Source of the DNA: Candidatus Margulisiibacteriota bacterium
GTDB lineage: Bacteria; Margulisbacteria; Termititenacia; Termititenacales; Termititenacaceae
Reading direction: 5' to 3'
DNA: 8,753 nt
Assembly: GCA_031279615.1 (NCBI GenBank)
Contig: JAITIE010000125.1
Span: forward strand, 1 to 8,753
In this document: positions 5,911-8,753 of the stretch, piece after piece
Numbering within the stretch: position 1 is the first letter of the stretch
How the letters are laid out: each line of letters begins with the position of its first letter
The notes under the pieces: model-generated
Seen by the model: only the letters and a program-made list of their open reading frames with translations
Database searches by the model: none
Told to the model about the DNA's origin: nothing
Position numbers and translations under genes: made by a program

Positions 5911-5948
5911 AAAAAAGGGACAGAGTTTTACAATTCTGTCCTTTTTTT
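5911..5948 (+). terminator. Rho-independent terminator
   Basis: Left arm 5911-5924 and right arm 5935-5948 pair over 14 positions with a single G-U wobble, core GGACAGA/TCTGTCC, and the right arm runs into seven T residues. Two more pairs can close the loop to 6 nt. The matching A-run on the left could let it act in both directions. It ends the unit containing the 68-residue ORF, 25 bp after its stop. Confidence 0.92.
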
Positions 5949-6017
5949 ATGCAGAGAGAGTGGGGACTTTTGCCGCGGCGCGTGAAAGCCGAAATATTCG
6001 CTCAATGAGCCAATGTT

Positions 6018-6026
6018 TGTTATAAT
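6018..6026 (+). promoter_or_regulatory. Extended -10 promoter of the accC operon
   Basis: TGTTATAAT, identical over nine bases to the lysC promoter element, lies 33 bp before the accC ATG. The best -35 candidate, TTCGCT (5997-6002, 18 bp away), is weak. A terminator immediately upstream means accC needs its own promoter. Confidence 0.6.
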
Positions 6027-6059
6027 TTTCCTCAATTTTGCGGAAAAGAAAGGGCAAGA

Positions 6060-7406
6060 ATGTTTAAAAAGATTTTGATTGCCAACCGCGGCGAAATAGC
6101 GGTGCGGATTATCCGCGCCTGTCAGGAATTAAATGTGGCCGCGGTGGCCGTGTACTCCGAGGCTGACCGTGACAGCCTGCATGTGCGCATGGCTGGCGAA
6201 GCGTATTGCATCGGCCCCGCTCCGTCTAGAGACAGTTATTTAAATATTCCCCGCCTGATTGCCGTCGCGGAAATGACCGGCGCTGACGCGATACACCCGG
6301 GGTACGGTTTTTTGGCCGAGAGCGCGGCTTTTGCGGAAATCTGTCAGGCGCACAATATCAAATTTATCGGGCCGTCGGTGCAGGCGATTAATGGCATGGG
6401 CGACAAAGCCAATGCCCGCCAGACCATGCAGGCAGCCGGTGTGCCTTGCGTGCCCGGGTCAAAAGCTGTTATTCCTGACGTGGAGACGGCGCGGCAGGCC
6501 GCTGAGGAAATCGGCTATCCGGCGCTCATCAAGGCTACGGCCGGCGGCGGCGGACGCGGCATGCGCCTGGTGGAAAAAGCGGACGATCTGGCCAAACTTT
6601 TTGCCGCGGCGTCGGAGGAGGCCAAGTCCTGTTTCGGCAACGGCGGCGTGTATTTGGAAAAATATATTCTCCAGCCGCGGCATATCGAGATGCAGATTTT
6701 GGCCGACCAGCACGGCGCGGTGGTCTGGCTGGGCGAACGCGACTGCTCGGTACAGCGCCGCCATCAAAAACTCATCGAGGAAGCGCCGGCGGTTTTTCTT
6801 AGCCCCGCTGTGCGCGCCAAAATGGGCGAAGCGGCGGTCAAGGCGGCGCGGGCGGTAAATTACGAGGGCGCGGGCACTATCGAGTTTTTGGTTGACGCCA
6901 GCAGTAATTTTTATTTTATGGAGATGAACACGCGCATTCAGGTCGAGCATTGCGTGACGGAATGTGTGACCGGCATCGACTTAATCAAAGAGCAGATCAA
7001 AATCGCCGCGGGTTTGCCGCTGGCTTTTCAGCAAAACGACATCAAGATTAACGGCCACGCTATCGAGTTTCGCATCAATGCCGAAGATTGGGAAAACGAC
7101 TTTCGGCCGTCGCCCGGACGCATCGAGCTTTTCCTGCCGCCGGGCGGACCGGGCGTGCGCGTGGATTCACACATTTATCCGGGCTACAAAGTGCCGCCGA
7201 ATTACGACAGCATGCTGGCTAAACTCATCGTTTGGGGACAGACCCGCGCCGAGGCTCTCGAACGGGCACAGCGCGCGCTGGGCGAGTTCGTTTTTGCCGG
7301 TGTTAAGACAGTGATACCGTTTCACAAAAAAGTTTTGAGCAATGAATATTTTATCCGCGGCGATGTGCAGACCGATTTCTTGGAAAAAAGGATTTTCAAT
7401 GGGTAA
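6060..7406 (+). CDS. accC: Biotin carboxylase subunit of acetyl-CoA carboxylase
   Basis: Carboxylates the biotin carried by AccB using ATP and bicarbonate, the first half-reaction of malonyl-CoA formation for fatty-acid synthesis. The 448 residues match the E. coli protein (449) almost exactly. The N-terminal domain opens FKKILIANRGEIAVRIIRACQEL and contains DAIHPGYGFLAE. The ATP-grasp region has Lys116, Lys158, the glycine loop GGGGRGMR (162-169), RHIEMQ with His208, and GERDCSVQRRHQKLIEEAP. The active-site strand is MNTRIQVEHCVTE with Arg292 and Glu296, and Arg338 lies in EFRINAED. Residue 298 is Cys where Pro is usual (RIQVEHPVTE). The ATG follows AAAGGG at 5-nt spacing. accB, its common upstream partner, is not next to it, so the biotin carrier must be encoded elsewhere. 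A carboxylase subunit of a different biotin enzyme cannot be excluded without the partner. Confidence 0.94.
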   Translation: MFKKILIANRGEIAVRIIRACQELNVAAVAVYSEADRDSLHVRMAGEAYCIGPAPSRDSYLNIPRLIAVAEMTGADAIHPGYGFLAESAAFAEICQAHNIKFIGPSVQAINGMGDKANARQTMQAAGVPCVPGSKAVIPDVETARQAAEEIGYPALIKATAGGGGRGMRLVEKADDLAKLFAAASEEAKSCFGNGGVYLEKYILQPRHIEMQILADQHGAVVWLGERDCSVQRRHQKLIEEAPAVFLSPAVRAKMGEAAVKAARAVNYEGAGTIEFLVDASSNFYFMEMNTRIQVEHCVTECVTGIDLIKEQIKIAAGLPLAFQQNDIKINGHAIEFRINAEDWENDFRPSPGRIELFLPPGGPGVRVDSHIYPGYKVPPNYDSMLAKLIVWGQTRAEALERAQRALGEFVFAGVKTVIPFHKKVLSNEYFIRGDVQTDFLEKRIFNG

Positions 7407-7797
7407 ACGCAGCACCGCGCGGCGGCTGGCCATGCAGGTTTTGTTCCAGCTGGACGCCGGACAAAACGACTTGGATTTTTTGCTGGAGCAGTCCGCGCGG
7501 CGCGAGCGGCTGATAGCGGACACCGTGCGGTTTGCCGGTGAGCTGGCGAATGGCGCGCGCGGGCATTTGGCGGAGCTGGATAAATATATTGCGGAAAAAT
7601 CGATAGGCTGGTCGCTGACCAGAATCACCGGCGTGGACCGGGCGATTTTACGGCTGGCGGTGTATGAGATCCGGTTTCTGCGGACGCCGCCCAGCGTGGC
7701 GATCAACGAAGCTGTGGAGCTGGCCAAGAAATTTTCCACGGCGGAGTCAGCAAAGTTTGTGAACGGCATACTCGGCGGACTGGCGGAGAAAAAATAA
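7399..7797 (+). CDS. nusB: Transcription antitermination factor NusB
   Basis: NusB pairs with NusE (S10) at boxA RNA and supports antitermination of rRNA operons. The 132-residue, all-helical protein opens GKRSTARRLAMQVLFQLDAGQ and carries the conserved C-terminal half: KYIAEKSIGWSLTRITGVDRAILRLAVYEIRFL, then PPSVAINEAVELAKKFSTAESAKFVNGILGGLAEK. The start at 7399 overlaps the end of accC by 8 nt and has AAAAGGA (7386-7392) upstream. A longer in-frame start at 7342 would add 19 residues unlike any NusB and read inside accC, so it is rejected. The stop overlaps the next start by 1 nt. Confidence 0.96.
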   Translation: MGKRSTARRLAMQVLFQLDAGQNDLDFLLEQSARRERLIADTVRFAGELANGARGHLAELDKYIAEKSIGWSLTRITGVDRAILRLAVYEIRFLRTPPSVAINEAVELAKKFSTAESAKFVNGILGGLAEKK

Positions 7798-8387
7798 TGT
7801 TTACCGGAATTATCGAAGAGATCGGTCAGGTGCGCGCCGCCGGAGACAGGCTGGAAATACACGCGCCAAAAATTTGTCAGGATGCGCGGCCCGGCGACAG
7901 CGTGGCGGTGAACGGCGTTTGCCTGACCGCGGCGGAGATAAAAGCGGACAGTTTATTTTTTGACGCCATGCGGCTGACTTTGCGGGACACCGCGCTGGGC
8001 GATTTAAAATCCGGCGCGGCGGTCAATCTGGAAAGAGCGTTGCGGGCGGACAGCCGCCTGGGCGGTCATTTTGTCAGCGGGCACGTGGACGAGGCCGGAC
8101 AGGTCGAGAGTTTGGCCGAAAATATTCTGCGCGTCAAAGTCAACGACAAAAAATTTTTAGCGCTCAAAGGTTCGCTTACGGTCAACGGCGTTTCTTTAAC
8201 CATTCAAGCTGTTCAGGATAATAGTTTTAGCGTCAGTTTGGTGGCGCACACTTTGCAGTCCACCACGCTCGGACTTTTACGCGTCGGCGACCGCGTCAAC
8301 ATCGAATACGACCTTTTAATGCGCTATTTGCAGCGGCTTTTGACCGCGGAAAATCCGCCGCAGAGATTACGTTCTATATATAAATAA
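7797..8387 (+). CDS. ribE: Riboflavin synthase, alpha chain
   Basis: Dismutates two 6,7-dimethyl-8-ribityllumazine molecules into riboflavin and a pyrimidine that is recycled. Two lumazine-binding barrels are visible. The first (about 1-90) has MFTGIIEEIGQV, GDSVAVNGVCLT and NLERAL; the second (about 91-185) has LGGHFVSGHVDEAG, GSLTVNGVSLT, VSLVAHTLQSTTL and GDRVNIEYDLLMRYLQRLL. At 196 residues it is a little shorter than the roughly 210 of well-known homologues, mostly through tighter loops and C-terminus. It begins inside the nusB stop (TAATG), so it should be translated together with nusB. nusB lies next to riboflavin genes in many bacteria, often with ribH; other rib genes are not in the window. 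No FMN riboswitch precedes it. Confidence 0.96.
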   Translation: MFTGIIEEIGQVRAAGDRLEIHAPKICQDARPGDSVAVNGVCLTAAEIKADSLFFDAMRLTLRDTALGDLKSGAAVNLERALRADSRLGGHFVSGHVDEAGQVESLAENILRVKVNDKKFLALKGSLTVNGVSLTIQAVQDNSFSVSLVAHTLQSTTLGLLRVGDRVNIEYDLLMRYLQRLLTAENPPQRLRSIYK

Positions 8388-8444
8388 ACAAAGTATAAAA
8401 AAGAGCGTTTAAAGAACGGCAAAATTCGATGCATTTTTGCTATC

Positions 8445-8473
8445 CCCGCTGTCGATAATAACACTGACAGGGG
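8445..8473 (+). promoter_or_regulatory. Hairpin overlapping the ribosome binding site of the PorV-like gene
   Basis: CCC (8445-8447) and CTGTC (8449-8453), with one bulged G, can pair with GACAG (8466-8470) and GGG (8471-8473). The GGG belongs to the gene's Shine-Dalgarno GGGAG (8471-8475), so the fold would hide it. A regulatory role is a guess. No convincing promoter was found in 8388-8479; TATAAA at 8394-8399 lacks a -35. Confidence 0.3.
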
Positions 8474-8479
8474 AGAGCG

Positions 8480-8753
8480 ATGCGCAGATTATTGCTTATA
8501 TTTCTGGTTGTTTTTCTGAATAACAGCCTTTTTGCCGCGGTGAACGGTCCTGGCACGACCGGCGCCAATTACCTCAAAATCGGCCTGGGCGCCAAAGCCG
8601 CCGCTCTCGGCGAGAGTTACACAGCCGCCGCGGACGACACGAGTTCTATATACTGGAATACCGCCGGCCTGAGCGCTGTGCGCAATCCGCGCGTGGATTT
8701 CATGCAGCTAAACTGGCTGGCCGGCATTTCGGCCAAGACGATTTTTGGCGCGG
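8480..8753 (+). CDS. PorV/PorQ-family (UPF0164-like) outer-membrane protein, partial
   Basis: Only the first 91 residues are inside the window. Residues about 1-19 (MRRLLLIFLVVFLNNSLFA) form a Sec signal peptide with a likely cut before AVNGPG. The mature start, TTGANYLKIGLGAKAAALGESYTAAADDTSSIYWNTAGLSAV, is the conserved entry of the PorV/PorQ beta-barrel family, relatives of the FadL-type transporters found in Bacteroidetes, Elusimicrobia and various candidate phyla. PorV proteins serve type IX secretion in Bacteroidetes, but homologues occur without it, so a secretion role is not assumed. GGGAG lies 4 nt before the ATG. Its presence argues for an outer membrane. Confidence 0.85.
   Translation, partial: MRRLLLIFLVVFLNNSLFAAVNGPGTTGANYLKIGLGAKAAALGESYTAAADDTSSIYWNTAGLSAVRNPRVDFMQLNWLAGISAKTIFGA

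Noticed and set aside
7342..7398. Upstream ATG for nusB
   Set aside because: It would add 19 residues within accC that do not resemble NusB; ATG 7399 has a ribosome binding site.
7167..7862. 231-codon minus-strand open frame across accC, nusB and ribE
   Set aside because: It is antisense to three strongly conserved proteins and shows no family features.
8412..8441. Terminator-like pairing GCAAAAT / ATTTTTGC after riboflavin synthase
   Set aside because: The stem is short, AU-rich and bulged, and is not followed by a T-run; too weak to call a terminator.

Overview
This window appears to be bacterial chromosome: compact core genes on the + strand, preceded by a short accessory segment. A PorV/PorQ-type outer-membrane barrel protein with a signal peptide (right edge) implies a two-membrane (diderm) cell. 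The core proteins are readily recognisable, but no gene settles the phylum. An uncultured diderm lineage such as Margulisbacteria or Elusimicrobiota would fit, but that is a guess.

Layout. (1) Positions 1-1386 are accessory. A minus-strand phage tail-collar/tail-fibre-like gene, cut by the left edge, lies divergent to a small XRE-type DNA-binding protein gene. The ~115 bp between them holds a good minus-strand promoter and a 32-bp dyad that could be the regulator's operator. (2) Positions 1392-2641 hold a two-ACT-domain aspartate kinase with its own extended -10 promoter. (3) Positions 2648-5497 are a translation/RNA operon: infC, rpmI (L35), rplT (L20), a bifunctional-nuclease (DUF151) gene and queA. 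It is headed by a perfect-consensus TTGACA-N17-TATAAT promoter, and infC appears to start at an AUU codon. A folded leader separates rpmI from rplT. (4) Positions 5609-5948 form a self-contained unit: strong promoter, 68-codon unrecognised membrane-protein ORF, strong intrinsic terminator. (5) Positions 6018-8387 hold accC, nusB and riboflavin synthase, overlapping one another by 8 and 1 nt. (6) From 8480 a PorV/PorQ-family gene begins and runs off the right edge.

How they work together. The large operon couples translation initiation, two 50S proteins and tRNA queuosine modification. The second operon joins fatty-acid, transcription-antitermination and flavin functions. I saw no CRISPR array, transposase, rRNA or intact tRNA. 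The best candidates for something undescribed are the 68-codon promoter-to-terminator unit, the tail-fibre/XRE pair with its dyad, and the structured rpmI-rplT spacer.
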